Source of the DNA: Bradyrhizobium zhanjiangense
GTDB taxonomy: Bacteria > Pseudomonadota > Alphaproteobacteria > Rhizobiales > Xanthobacteraceae
Reading direction: 5' to 3'
Assembly (NCBI RefSeq): GCF_004114935.1
Contig: NZ_CP022221.1
Coordinates: 992,001-1,056,000, forward strand
DNA length: 64,000 bases
A program made the position numbers and the translations under genes. The notes below the pieces were generated by a model. The model ran no database searches, was not told the origin of the DNA, and saw only the letters and a program-made list of their open reading frames with translations. Each line of letters opens with the position of its first letter. Within the stretch, counting starts at the first letter, position 1. Shown here in pieces: positions 36,428 through 46,164 of this stretch.

Positions 36428-36777
36428 TCGCGGCCGGTGCTGATCTGAAGATTTACGTTGCCACGCGGCCGATCGACTTCCGCTGTGGCCACGACGGGCT
36501 TGCGGCGAAGGTACAGGAGATGCTTCGTCTCGATCCGTTCAGCGGCGCAGCCTTCGTGTTCCGATCGAAACGAGCGGACCGGATCAAGATTTTGGTCTGG
36601 GATCGAACGGGTCTGGTGTTGGTGCACAAACGCCTCGAAGGTTGCAAGTTCGTTTGGCCAACGATCGCGGACGGAGTGATGCGCATGTCGCCGGCGATGT
36701 TCGCTGCCTTGTTCGAAGGGCTGGATTTGAGATTGGTCCGCCCGGAAGAAGCACGGCGCCCGCAGGTGGCGGGATAA
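36424..36777 (+). CDS. tnpB: IS66 TnpB accessory protein
   Basis: A 117-residue IS66 Orf2 protein with the conserved run R-P-I-D-F-R-C-G-H-D-G-L-A, F-V-F-R-S-K-R-A-D-R-I-K-I-L and G-L-V-L-V-H-K-R-L-E. Full length and apparently intact. Confidence 0.92.
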   Translation: MIAAGADLKIYVATRPIDFRCGHDGLAAKVQEMLRLDPFSGAAFVFRSKRADRIKILVWDRTGLVLVHKRLEGCKFVWPTIADGVMRMSPAMFAALFEGLDLRLVRPEEARRPQVAG

Positions 36778-36846
36778 CTGCGGCAGAATGACTCGGCAGC
36801 TATTTTGATCGTGGCACGGGCGGCGGCGATGTGCTCGAAATAGCGC

Positions 36847-38437
36847 ATGAGCATCGCGACACTGCGCGACGAAAACGAACGCCTAAAGGCGCTTCTGGCG
36901 CAAACGCAGGCGGCCTTGAGCGAGCATCAGGGGGCACTGGCAGCATCGGAGGAAGCGCGGCGTCGGCTGGAGGTCATTCTCGGCGAATTGCGACGCGACA
37001 AGTTCGGCTCGAAATCCGAGAAGCTACGACCAGATCAGTACCATTTGCCGCTCGAAGACGTGGAGATCGCGCAAGGCATTCTGGACGCGGCGCAGGAAAG
37101 AGCCGAGAAGGTCATCCAGGGTCGATCGCGCAGCGATCCGGATCGAGGCTCCCATCGCAATCGCGGCTGTCTGCCTGCCCATTTGCCGCGAGTGGAACGG
37201 ATCATCGAGCCTGCGAGCACGCTCTGTCCGTGCGGTTGCGGCGTCATGACGAAGATCGGCGAAGACGTCAGCAAGCGAGTCGACGTGATCCCGGCGCAAT
37301 GACGCGTGCTGGTCACACGCCGCCCGAAATACATCTGTCGCCGCTGCTCGGGCCCTGTCGCGCAGGCGCACGCACCGGAACACGTCGTGCCCGGCGGGCT
37401 GCCGACCGAAGCGGCTATCGCTCATGTGATCGTCTCCAAGTTTGGCGACCACACGCCGTTTTATCGTCAGGCCGAGATCTATGCGCGTCAAGGCATTCGG
37501 CTTGATCGGGCGACTCTGGGCAACTGGTCCGGCCGCGCCTGCTTCCATCTTCAGCCCATCGCGGACCACATGCGCCGCCACCTGGCCATGGCGGATCGCC
37601 TGTTCATGGACGAGACCACGGCACCGGTGCTTGATCCGGGGCGAGGTCAAACGAAGAAAGGCTACTTCTGGGGGATCGCGTCAGACGACCGTGGCCACAG
37701 CGGTCCAAGTCCACCGATCGTGTTGTTCCGATATGCCCCCGGTCGCAGCGGCGCCTTCGCGGAGCAGTTCCTGGACGGCTTTGGCGGAAGCTTCCTGCAA
37801 TGCGATGCCTATGACGGATATGACCGGCTGACCGAAGTCGTTCGACCGCAAGGGCCTTGGGCGTCTCGTGCATTGCTGGAGCCATTTGCGCCGGCGCTTT
37901 GTGAAATTGGCCCGCAACAGCAAGTCGCCGATCGCCGAGGCCGCCATTCGGCACATCGCCCAGCTTTACGCCATCGAAGCCATGGTGCGCGGCGCATCGC
38001 CGGACATCCGGCTGGCCGCGCGCAAGGAGCACTCGCTGCCTATGGTCGCCGCGTTGAAGTCCTGGTTCGAGAAACAGCTGTCGATGATCTCCAGCGGTTC
38101 GACGCTCGCCGAGGATATCCGCTATGCGCTCAATCATTGGCAGGGGCTGACCCGCTTCCTCGAAGACGGGCGTCTCGAGCTCGACACCAACCCGGTCGAG
38201 AACGCCATCCGGCCGATCTGCTTGACCAGGAAAAACGCGCTCTTCGCCGGACATGAAATCGGGGCGGAAAACTGGGCTTTGCTCGCCTCGATCGTCGCCA
38301 CCTGCAAACTCAACGACGTAAACCCTGCTGCCTACATCGCCGAAACACTCGAGGCGATCATCGACGGCCATCCCCACAGCAGGATCGAAGACCTCATGCC
38401 GTGGCGATTCCGCAAAGCGTCAAGCCCGCATCAATAG
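36847..38437 (+). pseudogene. tnpC: IS66 TnpC transposase, nonsense plus frameshift
   Basis: Starts with a leucine-zipper-like coiled coil and then a zinc-finger region (C-P-C-G-C-G). TGA at 37300-37302 replaces the tryptophan expected after P-A-Q. The same frame continues with R-R-P-K-Y-I-C-R-R-C, the first catalytic aspartate in F-M-D-E-T and the second in C-D-A-Y-D-G-Y. Near 37868 the sense moves to another frame (H-C-W-S-H-L-R-R-R-F) and ends with the catalytic glutamate in N-P-V-E-N-A-I-R-P. A full DDE set survives only across two lesions, so no active transposase is made. Confidence 0.88.
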
Positions 38438-38457
38438 GGTGACGGCTAAGCGCTTAC

Positions 38458-38465
38458 GGCTCACC
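38458..38465 (+). repeat. Right target-site duplication of IS66 element
   Basis: GGCTCACC directly after the element, identical to 35918-35925. Confidence 0.9.
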
Positions 38466-38978
38466 GTATTAGCCGCGGGCTTAACCGTAACGCTTTGCTC
38501 GGCAAATCGAGACTTAATCTCAAATTCGAATGCGGCGGCTGCCCTTCGGTTTATAGGCAGTCGATCTTACTCGATCTATCTTGTACACTTTCCGATCTTC
38601 CGCCTCATTCGAGACGTCGGAGTTCCATCTGACGTCCTAGCAATCGGCGCAGCTGTTTCGGCAAGCGTATTAGTTGCAGATCTGTCATTTCGCTTCGTCG
38701 AAACCCCGGCGCGAGCAATGGGGAGAGCACTTTCCGATCGCGCGGCGCAATATGGCGACGGAACTGCAAGGCGGCAGCTGCGTGGCTAGCTCTAATTGAG
38801 CAAGCTATTTCAGAGGTCAGAGTTCGATCAGCACCTATTCGATATAGCAAGTATTTTTTCTCTGCTCTACGCAGGCTCCCTACGACGGCTGAATACTTGT
38901 TGAACTAACCCGTTTCCTGCCTTTTCTATCCATCCCCGTCGCCAATCGTTTAGCGCGATTGGTCTTAGGGGGACGATC

Positions 38979-39977
38979 GTGGCGGGCACTCTACTCCATT
39001 CGGAAGCGTTCTCGCGTGGCGCGCGTATGCTGCGCACCGCGCTTGGTCCCGCGATCGCGACATTCCTCGAAGACCCCGCAATCGTCGAAGTGATGCTCAA
39101 CCCCGACGGTCGGCTCTGGATCGACCGGCTGTCCGGCGGCCTGGAGGATAGCGGACGAACGATGTCCGCCGCCGACGGCGAGCGGATCGTGCGCCTGGTC
39201 GCGCACCATGTCGGCGCGGAGGTGCATGCCGAGAAGCCGCGCGTCTCGGCCGAGCTTCCCGAAACGGGGGAGAGGTTCGAGGGGCTTCTGCCGCCCGTCG
39301 TGGCGGCGCCTGCCTTCGCGATCCGCAAGCCTGCGGTTGCTGTCTTCACCCTGGATGACTACGCAGCGGCCGGCATCATGACGGCCGACCAGGCGGGCGT
39401 GCTCCGCGACGCAGTGGCCGCCCGCAAGAACATCCTGGTCGCCGGCGGCACCTCGACCGGCAAGACCACGCTGACGAACGCACTGCTGGCCGAGATCGCC
39501 GGCACCGCCGATCGCGTGGTCCTCATCGAGGATACGCGTGAGCTGCAATGCCGCGCCCCGAATCTGGTCGCGCTACGCACCAAGGATGGCGTCGCGTCGC
39601 TGTCCGACCTCGTTCGCTCCTCCCTGCGGCTGCGCCCCGACCGGATTCCGGTTGGGGAGGTGCGGGGCAGCGAAGCCTTGGAGCTCCTCAAAGCCTGGGG
39701 CACGGGCCACCCCGGTGGGATCGGAACGATTCACGCCGGCACGGCTCTGGGTGCGCTTCGTCGGCTCGAGCAGCTCATCCAGGAAGCCGTCCTCACCGTT
39801 CCCAAGGCGCTGATCGCCGAGACCATCGATCTCGTCGCAGTGCTGCGCGGCCGCGGCAGCGAACGCCGCCTCGCCGAACTCGCCCTCGTCGCCGGCATCG
39901 ATCCCGCCACCGGCGATTACCGCGTCCAGTCGGCCGAGGCGGGCGGCCAATCCTCGCTTGCCAAGGACCCATCATGA
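38979..39977 (+). CDS. trbB: TrbB, VirB11-type secretion ATPase
   Basis: A 332-residue hexameric ATPase of the mating-pair apparatus. Walker A is G-G-T-S-T-G-K-T-T near residue 155; L-I-E-D-T-R-E-L and [10 protein letters not shown] are the Asp box and Walker B, and [10 protein letters not shown] the His box. GTG start after a GGGGG stretch. It opens the trb operon, but the usual upstream neighbour (the CopG-like gene) is 23.6 kb away, so its promoter must now lie in the 190 bases after the acyltransferase remnant or further left. Confidence 0.95.
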   Translation: MAGTLLHSEAFSRGARMLRTALGPAIATFLEDPAIVEVMLNPDGRLWIDRLSGGLEDSGRTMSAADGERIVRLVAHHVGAEVHAEKPRVSAELPETGERFEGLLPPVVAAPAFAIRKPAVAVFTLDDYAAAGIMTADQAGVLRDAVAARKNILVAGGTSTGKTTLTNALLAEIAGTADRVVLIEDTRELQCRAPNLVALRTKDGVASLSDLVRSSLRLRPDRIPVGEVRGSEALELLKAWGTGHPGGIGTIHAGTALGALRRLEQLIQEAVLTVPKALIAETIDLVAVLRGRGSERRLAELALVAGIDPATGDYRVQSAEAGGQSSLAKDPS

Positions 39978-40315
39978 TCCAGTTCTCTCCCGTGATCCGT
40001 CGCGTGCGAATCCGCTTCACCGGGCTCGCAGCGATTGCCTTCATCTCCGTCGCTTTCGCGCCTGCAGCCTACGCCTCCGGCTCCTCGATGCCGTGGGAAA
40101 CGCCGCTCAATCAGATCCTGGAGTCGGTGCAAGGGCCGGTCGCCAAGATCATGTCGGTCATCATCATCACCGTGACCGGCCTGACGCTCGCCTTCGGCGA
40201 CACGTCCGGCGGCTTCCGCCGGCTGATCCAGATCGTTTTCGGCCTTTCGATCGCCTTTGCCGCCTCGAGCTTCTTCCTGACCTTCTTCAGCTTCTCCGGC
40301 GGAGCCTTGGTGTGA
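39974..40315 (+). CDS. trbC: TrbC pilin
   Basis: A 113-residue VirB2-like pilin precursor. A long signal segment (residues 15-36) ends A-Y-A-S-G, followed by P-W-E-T-P-L-N-Q-I and two membrane helices. Processed in RP4 by TraF into a cyclic subunit. Overlaps trbB by four bases and trbD by one. Confidence 0.93.
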   Translation: MIQFSPVIRRVRIRFTGLAAIAFISVAFAPAAYASGSSMPWETPLNQILESVQGPVAKIMSVIIITVTGLTLAFGDTSGGFRRLIQIVFGLSIAFAASSFFLTFFSFSGGALV

Positions 40316-40590
40316 TGGCCGGCATCGTCGATCCGGAGGTGCCGGGCTTCTTCGCGCCGGTCCATCGTGCGCTCATCGATCCGATCCTGATGGGCGGCGC
40401 GCCCCGCACGGTTGCCATCGCCAACGGCACGTTGGCGGCCGCGATCGCGCTCGGCCTCCACCTCTGGATTCCCGGAGCTCTGATTTGGGCCGTGGGCCAT
40501 GCTGCAGCGGTGTGGGCGGCTAAGCGTGATCCGCAGTTCGTGGACGTCGTGCGACGTCACCTCCGCTATCCCTCCTATCTCGGCGCGTGA
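40315..40590 (+). CDS. trbD: TrbD, VirB3-like membrane protein
   Basis: A 91-residue protein: P-G-F-F-A-P-V-H-R-A-L-I-D-P near the N-terminus, two membrane helices, and F-V-D-V-V-R-R-H-L-R-Y at the end. TGATG overlap with trbC. Confidence 0.92.
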   Translation: MAGIVDPEVPGFFAPVHRALIDPILMGGAPRTVAIANGTLAAAIALGLHLWIPGALIWAVGHAAAVWAAKRDPQFVDVVRRHLRYPSYLGA

Positions 40591-40597
40591 GGTTTCC

Positions 40598-43036
40598 ATG
40601 CTGAATCTCGCCGAATACCGCAGCCGGGCGCATAGTCTCGCCGACTTTCTGCCCTGGGCCGCCTTGGTCGAGAAAGGCGTCGTCCTCAACAAGGACGGGG
40701 CGTTCCAGCGCACCGTGCGCTTCCGTGGCCCGGACCTCGACAGCGCAACGCCTGCCGAGCTCGTAGGCGTGACGGCCCGCCTCAATAACGCGCTCCGCCG
40801 TCTCGGCTCAGGCTGGGCGATCTTCGTCGAGGCCCAGCGTATCGCCGCCCAGACCTATCCGCACAACACCTTTCCAGATGCCGCGTCAGCGCTGGTCGAC
40901 CTGGAGCGACGGGACGCGTTCGAGGAGGCAGGCGCGCATTTCGAGAGCCGCTATTTCCTGACCTTCGTCTGGCTACCGCCGGCCGAGGACGCTTCTCGCA
41001 TCGAGGGCTGGCTCTACGAGGGCCGCGCCCAAAACGGCGTCGATCCTCACGAGCTGCTGCGCGGCTTCGTCGATCGCACCAACCGCGTCCTGCAACTGGT
41101 CGAAGGGTTCATGCCCGAGGTGGCATGGCTGGATGACAGCGAGACGCTGACCTACCTGCATTCGACCATTTCCACCCGGCAACAGCGCGTCCGTGTTCCC
41201 GAGACGCCGATGCATCTCGACGCATTGCTCGCGGACGAGCCGCTCGCCGGCGGCCTCGAGCCGCGCCTCGGCAGCCACCATCTTTGCACGCTCACCGTGG
41301 TCGGCTTTCCGACCGCGACCCATCCCGGAATTCTCGACGAGTTGAACCGGCTTGCCTTCCCCTACCGCTGGTCGACCCGCGCGATCCTGCTCGACAAGAC
41401 CGAGGCGGTAAAACTGCTGACCAGGATCCGTCGTCAGTGGTTTGCCAAGCGAAAGTCGATCGCCGCCATCGTCAAGGAGGTGATGACCAACGAGGCCTCG
41501 ACGCTGGTCGATAGCGATGCGGCGAACAAGGCCGCTGATGCCGATCTCGCCTTGCAGGAACTGGGCACGGACGATGTCAGTCAAGCCTATGTCACCGCGA
41601 CCGTCACCGTCTGGGACGAGGACCGAGGTCTCGCCGCTGAGAAGCTGCGCCTCGTCGAGAAGGTGATCCAGGGGCGCGACTTCACCTGCATGGTGGAGGG
41701 GGTGAACGCGCTCGAAGCGTGGCTCGGCTCTCTGCCGGGGCACGCCTACGCCAACGTCCGCCAGCCTCCACTCTCGACCTTGAACCTGGCCCACCTGATT
41801 CCGCTGTCGGCGGTCTGGGCCGGGCCGGACCGCGATGAGCACTTCCGCAGCTCCCCGCTCTTCTTCGGCAAGACCGAGGGCTCGACGCCGTTCCGCTTTT
41901 CGCTGCATGTCGGCGATGTCGGCCACACCCTGATCGTTGGCCCGACCGGCGCCGGCAAGTCCGTGTTGCTGGCGCTGATGGCGATCCAGTTCCGCCGCTA
42001 CCGGAAGAGCCAGATCTTCGCCTTTGATTTCGGCGGCTCGATCCGCACGGCGGCGCTTGCCATGGGTGGCGACTGGCACGACCTCGGCGGCAGCCTGTCG
42101 AACAGCGCCGAGGATTCAGTCTCGCTTCAACCGCTCGCAAGCATCGGCGATGCGGCGGAGCGCGCCTGGGCGGCCGAATGGGTGACCGCGATCCTCGCCA
42201 AGGAGGGCGTCACCATCGATCCGACCGTGAAGGAGCACGTCTGGTCGGCGTTGACCTCGCTGGCGTCCTCGCCGATCGAGGAGCGCACGATCACCGGCCT
42301 CACGGTTCTCCTGCAATCGACCGCGCTCAAGCAGGCGCTGCAACCTTATTGCGTCGGCGGCTCCTCCGGCCGCCTGCTCGACGCGGAGGCCGAGCAGCTC
42401 GGTTTTGCCTCGGTGCAGGCGTTCGAGACCGAGGGCTTGATTGGCGCCGGTGCTGCGCCTGCCGTCCTTACCTACCTGTTCCATCGCATCGAGGGACGGC
42501 TCGACGGCCGGCCGACCCTCCTCATCATCGACGAGGGGTGGCTTGTCCTGGACGATCCGGCCTTTGCGCAACAGCTCAGGGAATGGCTGAAGACGCTACG
42601 GAAGAAGAATGCGTCCGTCGTCTTTGCCACCCAGTCGCTCTCCGACATCGACGGCAGCAATATCGCACCCGCAATCATCGAGAGCTGCCCGACGCGCATC
42701 TTTCTGCCGAACGAGCGCGCGATCGAACCGCAGATCACCGCCATCTATCAGCGGTTTGGCCTAAACGATCGCCAGATCGAGATCATCGCGCGGGCGACGC
42801 CGAAGCGGGACTACTACTGCCAGTCCCGCCGCGGCAATCGGCTCTTTGAACTCGGCCTCGGGCCGGTCGCGCTCGCCTTCTGCGCTGCGTCTTCCAAGGC
42901 CGACCATGCCGCCATCGAACGGCTGCTCGCCGAGCACGGCCGCGACGACTTCACGGCCGCCTGGCTCGCGGATCACGAGCTGCTCTGGGCCGCCGATCTC
43001 ATCCCTGACCTGACAAACCTGGAGGTGCAATCATGA
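40598..43036 (+). CDS. trbE: TrbE, VirB4-type secretion ATPase
   Basis: An 812-residue ATPase that powers pilus assembly and transfer. Walker A G-P-T-G-A-G-K-S lies near residue 448 and Walker B L-L-I-I-D-E-G-W near residue 645. The N-terminal CagE/TrbE region begins M-L-N-L-A-E-Y-R. GAGG lies before the ATG; the ORF upstream of it overlaps trbD and is noncoding. Four-base overlap with trbJ. Confidence 0.95.
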   Translation: MLNLAEYRSRAHSLADFLPWAALVEKGVVLNKDGAFQRTVRFRGPDLDSATPAELVGVTARLNNALRRLGSGWAIFVEAQRIAAQTYPHNTFPDAASALVDLERRDAFEEAGAHFESRYFLTFVWLPPAEDASRIEGWLYEGRAQNGVDPHELLRGFVDRTNRVLQLVEGFMPEVAWLDDSETLTYLHSTISTRQQRVRVPETPMHLDALLADEPLAGGLEPRLGSHHLCTLTVVGFPTATHPGILDELNRLAFPYRWSTRAILLDKTEAVKLLTRIRRQWFAKRKSIAAIVKEVMTNEASTLVDSDAANKAADADLALQELGTDDVSQAYVTATVTVWDEDRGLAAEKLRLVEKVIQGRDFTCMVEGVNALEAWLGSLPGHAYANVRQPPLSTLNLAHLIPLSAVWAGPDRDEHFRSSPLFFGKTEGSTPFRFSLHVGDVGHTLIVGPTGAGKSVLLALMAIQFRRYRKSQIFAFDFGGSIRTAALAMGGDWHDLGGSLSNSAEDSVSLQPLASIGDAAERAWAAEWVTAILAKEGVTIDPTVKEHVWSALTSLASSPIEERTITGLTVLLQSTALKQALQPYCVGGSSGRLLDAEAEQLGFASVQAFETEGLIGAGAAPAVLTYLFHRIEGRLDGRPTLLIIDEGWLVLDDPAFAQQLREWLKTLRKKNASVVFATQSLSDIDGSNIAPAIIESCPTRIFLPNERAIEPQITAIYQRFGLNDRQIEIIARATPKRDYYCQSRRGNRLFELGLGPVALAFCAASSKADHAAIERLLAEHGRDDFTAAWLADHELLWAADLIPDLTNLEVQS

Positions 43037-43791
43037 CGACTCATGACGTGCGGCGCGCTGGCTTGGCTGCTGCGACCGCTCTCTCGCTCACCTTGTCGAT
43101 CTCGCCGCTTGTGACGGCGCCGGCCTCCGCGCAGTGGATCGTCTACGACCCCTCCAACTTCAGCCAGAACGTGCTGACCGCGGCGCGCGAGCTGCAGCAG
43201 ATCAACAATCAGATCCAGATGCTGAACAACCAGGCCCAAAGCCTGGTGAACCAGGGAAAGAACCTGGCCAACCTGCCGTTGTCGACGCTGACCCAGCTCC
43301 AGGCACAGGTCGCACGGACCCAGTCGCTGCTGAGCCAGGCCCAGAATATCGCCTTCAACGTTGAACGGATCCAGACCGCGTACTCCAGCACCTACGGCAC
43401 AGCGGCGGCCACTGGCTCCAATGCGACAATGTTTGCCGCGGCTCAAAGTCGTTGGCAGACCTCGGTGGGCGCTTTCGAAGACTCGCTGAAGGTGCAGGCC
43501 GGCGTCGTCGGCAATATCTCGACCAACTCCAGCGCAATGAGCTCGTTGGTCACCGCCAGCCAGTCCGCAAGCGGCGCCCTGCAGGCTGCTCAGGCCGGCA
43601 ACCAGCTTCTTGCTCTGCACTCCCAGCAACTTTCCGATCTTGTCGCGGTTCTTGCCGCAAAGGGGAGGGCGGACGCGCTGGAGCAGGCGCGCGTGACGGC
43701 GACCGAATCGCAAGGGCAGCAACAATACAAGATCTTCTCGACGCGCAGCGGCTATCGGCCCGGCAACGTCACCATGTTCAGCGGCAACTGA
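43033..43791 (+). CDS. trbJ: TrbJ, VirB5-like pilus protein
   Basis: A 252-residue exported protein. The signal peptide ends P-A-S-A-Q-W near residue 34, then F-S-Q-N-V-L-T-A-A-R-E-L-Q-Q-I-N-N-Q begins a long helical body rich in Gln, Asn and Ala. Likely minor pilus tip component. Full length for the family. Confidence 0.93.
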   Translation: MTTHDVRRAGLAAATALSLTLSISPLVTAPASAQWIVYDPSNFSQNVLTAARELQQINNQIQMLNNQAQSLVNQGKNLANLPLSTLTQLQAQVARTQSLLSQAQNIAFNVERIQTAYSSTYGTAAATGSNATMFAAAQSRWQTSVGAFEDSLKVQAGVVGNISTNSSAMSSLVTASQSASGALQAAQAGNQLLALHSQQLSDLVAVLAAKGRADALEQARVTATESQGQQQYKIFSTRSGYRPGNVTMFSGN

Positions 43792-43801
43792 GGCCCCGGT
43801 C

Positions 43802-44122
43802 ATGGAGCGCCCGGACATCCTTCGCGCAGGCGCGATGATCATCGTGTTTGTGATTTTCCTCGCAGCGCTGCATGTCATCCATCGGCGTCCGGCCGAGCGG
43901 CCGGTATCCGACGTCCCCTCTGTCTCCGCTCCCGATGACCTTTCGGCCGAGCTGCTCCGCTGCGCTGAGCTTGGACCCCAGGATGCCGAAGATCCGCACT
44001 GCCAGGCGGTTTGGAAGGAGAACCGCGCGCGCTTCTTCGGCAGGCCGGCGCGGCCACTTCTGCCGCAGGCCGCGCCGGCCACACTGCCGATGACGAGCGC
44101 TCCGCAGGGAGGGAGGTCGTGA
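43802..44122 (+). CDS. trbK: TrbK-alt entry-exclusion protein
   Basis: A 106-residue protein with an N-terminal membrane helix (M-I-I-V-F-V-I-F-L-A-A-L) and the signature L-L-R-C-A-E-L-G followed by C-Q-A-V-W-K-E-N-R-A-R-F-F-G. This matches the short alternative TrbK of rhizobial trb operons, thought to prevent redundant uptake of the same element. Overlaps trbL by four bases. Confidence 0.85.
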   Translation: MERPDILRAGAMIIVFVIFLAALHVIHRRPAERPVSDVPSVSAPDDLSAELLRCAELGPQDAEDPHCQAVWKENRARFFGRPARPLLPQAAPATLPMTSAPQGGRS

Positions 44123-45471
44123 ACAACGTCGGCGTTATCGACACCTTCCTCAATACGTTCACGACCTACATTGATTCGGGTTTCGGCCTGATCAAGGGCG
44201 AAGTCACGTATCTGTCGTCGACATTGATCGTCATCGACATCACGCTCGCTGGCCTGTTCTGGGCCTGGGGCGCAGATGAGGACATCCTCCAACGGCTGGT
44301 GAAGAAGACCCTCTACATCGGCTTCTTCGCCTTCATCATCACCAACTTCACCAAGCTCTCATCCATCATCTTCAATAGCTTCGCAGGCCTCGGCCTGAAG
44401 GCCGGCGGCTCGTCGATCTCGACCGCGGATTTCCTTCGTCCCGGCAGGCTCGCACAGGTTGGGCTCGACGCTGGGCAGCCCCTGCTGGACGCAGCAAGCC
44501 AGATGATGGGCTTCACCAGCTTCTTTGCGAACTTCGTCCAGATTGCCGTGCTGATGGTGTCCTGGCTCTTGGTGCTGATCGCCTTTTTCATTCTGGCTGT
44601 GCAGCTGTTCGTCACGCTGATCGAGTTTAAGCTGACGACGCTTGCCGGCTTCATCCTCATTCCCTTTGCGCTCTTCAACAAGACCGCCTTTCTCGCGGAG
44701 AAGGTGCTGGGTAACGTCGTTGCCTCCGGCGTGAAGGTCATGGTGCTCGCCGTGATCGTCGGCATCGGCACTGGGCTCTTCTCTCAATTCACCACAGCCT
44801 ATGCCGGCGGCCAGCCGACCATCGAGCAGGCGCTCTCAGTCGTGCTGGCAGCGCTCGCCATGCTCGGCCTCGGCATCTTCGGTCCCGGCATCGCCAGCGG
44901 TCTTGTCTCGGGGGCGCCGCAGCTTGGCGCGGGCGCTGCCGTCGGCACCGGTCTCGCCGTCGCCGGTACGGCGATGGTCGGCGGCGCGGCGTTCGGTTTG
45001 GCCGGAAGGGGAGCGATGGCAGCGAGCTCCGGTGCTGCGGCCGCCGCACGTGGTGGTGCGGCGATGGCCGGCGGCATGTCCACGGCCTTCAGCCTCGCAT
45101 CGGTCGGCAGGTCTGGCGCCGGCGGCGTCGCGGCCGGTCTCAGTGGCGCAGGTCGTGCGGCGGCTAGTCACGGGACAGTTCCCGTCAGACGCGCCGCTTC
45201 GCAAGCGGCGGGGGCAATGAGGGAGAGCTTCGCCTCCGGTGCCCGTGCCGGCGTCGTCAACACGGGTGGCACCTCGACCATGGGAACCATCGGGAGTGGC
45301 GAGGCCGCAAATGATGGGGCCGCGTCTCAAGCAGCGAGCCCGCCCGCCTGGGCCCGGCGCGTCAAGCGCAATCAGGCCGTCATTCACGGCGCGCAGACGG
45401 CCGCGCAAGCCCTCAAATCAGGCGACAGCCACGGTGGCGGTCACTCCGTCGACCTCTCGGGAGGAGAATAA
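44119..45471 (+). CDS. trbL: TrbL, VirB6-like channel protein
   Basis: A 450-residue inner-membrane protein with six or seven helices in residues 20-300 and a Gly/Ala-rich cytoplasmic tail (residues 300-450), typical of TrbL. GTG start supported by GGGAGG. It forms the inner-membrane part of the DNA channel. Confidence 0.93.
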   Translation: MNNVGVIDTFLNTFTTYIDSGFGLIKGEVTYLSSTLIVIDITLAGLFWAWGADEDILQRLVKKTLYIGFFAFIITNFTKLSSIIFNSFAGLGLKAGGSSISTADFLRPGRLAQVGLDAGQPLLDAASQMMGFTSFFANFVQIAVLMVSWLLVLIAFFILAVQLFVTLIEFKLTTLAGFILIPFALFNKTAFLAEKVLGNVVASGVKVMVLAVIVGIGTGLFSQFTTAYAGGQPTIEQALSVVLAALAMLGLGIFGPGIASGLVSGAPQLGAGAAVGTGLAVAGTAMVGGAAFGLAGRGAMAASSGAAAAARGGAAMAGGMSTAFSLASVGRSGAGGVAAGLSGAGRAAASHGTVPVRRAASQAAGAMRESFASGARAGVVNTGGTSTMGTIGSGEAANDGAASQAASPPAWARRVKRNQAVIHGAQTAAQALKSGDSHGGGHSVDLSGGE

Positions 45472-45474
45472 TTG

Positions 45475-46164
45475 ATGTCAGTCTTTCGGCGATCGTCGGT
45501 GCGCTACGGCCGTACACCCGAACCCGAAACGCCCTATCAGCGCGCTGCGCAAGTTTGGGACGAACGCATCGGCTCCGCCCGCGTGCAGGCCAGGAACTGG
45601 CGGCTGATGGCTTTCGGTTCGTTGATCCTCGCTTCCGGCCTCGCCGGGGGGCTCGTCTGGCAATCCACGCATGGCACCGTCGTGCCCTGGGTGGTGCAGG
45701 TCGACAAGCTCGGCGAGGCGCAAGCCGTGGCGCCCGCCGTCGCCGACTACAGGCCGAACGACCCGCAGATTGCCTGGTATCTCGCCCATTTCATCCAGAT
45801 CGTTCGCTCACTTCCGGCCGACCCGATCATCGTGCGGCACAACTGGCTGCAGGCCTATGATTTCACGACCACGGCGGGCGCGGCGGCGCTGAACGACTAC
45901 GCCCGCGCCAATGACCCCTTCGTCAATCTCGGCAAGCAGCAGGTCGCCATCGACGTCTCCAGTGTTATCCGTGCCTCGCCCGACAGTTTTCGCGTGGCCT
46001 GGGTTGAGCATCGCTATCAAGACGGGGCGCTCGCCGGCACCACACGTTGGACAGCGATCCTCACCATCGCGATTCAGCCGCCCACCGACGCCGATCGGCT
46101 GCGCAAGAATCCACTCGGCATCTACGTCAACGCCATCAACTGGTCAAAGGAGCTGGGACAATGA
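45475..46164 (+). CDS. trbF: TrbF, VirB8-like scaffold
   Basis: A 229-residue bitopic protein. N-terminal cytoplasmic R-Y-G-R-T-P-E-P-E-T-P-Y-Q, one membrane helix (about 43-60), then a periplasmic VirB8 fold with W-V-V-Q-V-D and Y-V-N-A-I-N-W-S-K-E-L near the end. ATG follows GGAG; a TTG one codon earlier is possible. Overlaps trbG by four bases. Confidence 0.94.
   Translation: MSVFRRSSVRYGRTPEPETPYQRAAQVWDERIGSARVQARNWRLMAFGSLILASGLAGGLVWQSTHGTVVPWVVQVDKLGEAQAVAPAVADYRPNDPQIAWYLAHFIQIVRSLPADPIIVRHNWLQAYDFTTTAGAAALNDYARANDPFVNLGKQQVAIDVSSVIRASPDSFRVAWVEHRYQDGALAGTTRWTAILTIAIQPPTDADRLRKNPLGIYVNAINWSKELGQ

Larger units (their letters stand above)
35926..38457 (+). mobile_element. IS66-family insertion sequence, 2532 bp
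   Basis: Ends are imperfect inverted repeats of about 22 bases starting GTAAGCGCT (left 35926-35947, right 38436-38457), the typical IS66 terminus. It carries tnpA, tnpB and a broken tnpC in the standard order. The perfect duplication indicates a recent insertion, but the damaged tnpC means it now depends on another copy. Confidence 0.92.
35159..38789 (+). pseudogene. Acyltransferase-3 gene interrupted by IS66
   Basis: M-R-G-F-N-S-D-I-E-V-L-R-A at 35159 begins an OafA-type membrane acyltransferase, which would O-acetylate a surface glycan. Near 35257 a frameshift is needed to reach [17 protein letters not shown] at 35527-35529 is in frame before W-S-L-S-L-E-E-Q-F-Y. At 35925 the coding sense stops at an IS66 element and resumes after 38465 with L-A-A-G-L-T-V and Y-S-I-Y-L-V-H-F-P to TAG 38789. 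Removing the IS plus one 8-bp duplicate restores the frame exactly. Three independent lesions make it dead. Confidence 0.85.

Noticed and set aside
42973..44292. 439-codon minus-strand frame over trbJ-trbL
   Set aside because: Antisense shadow crossing three recognised trb genes.
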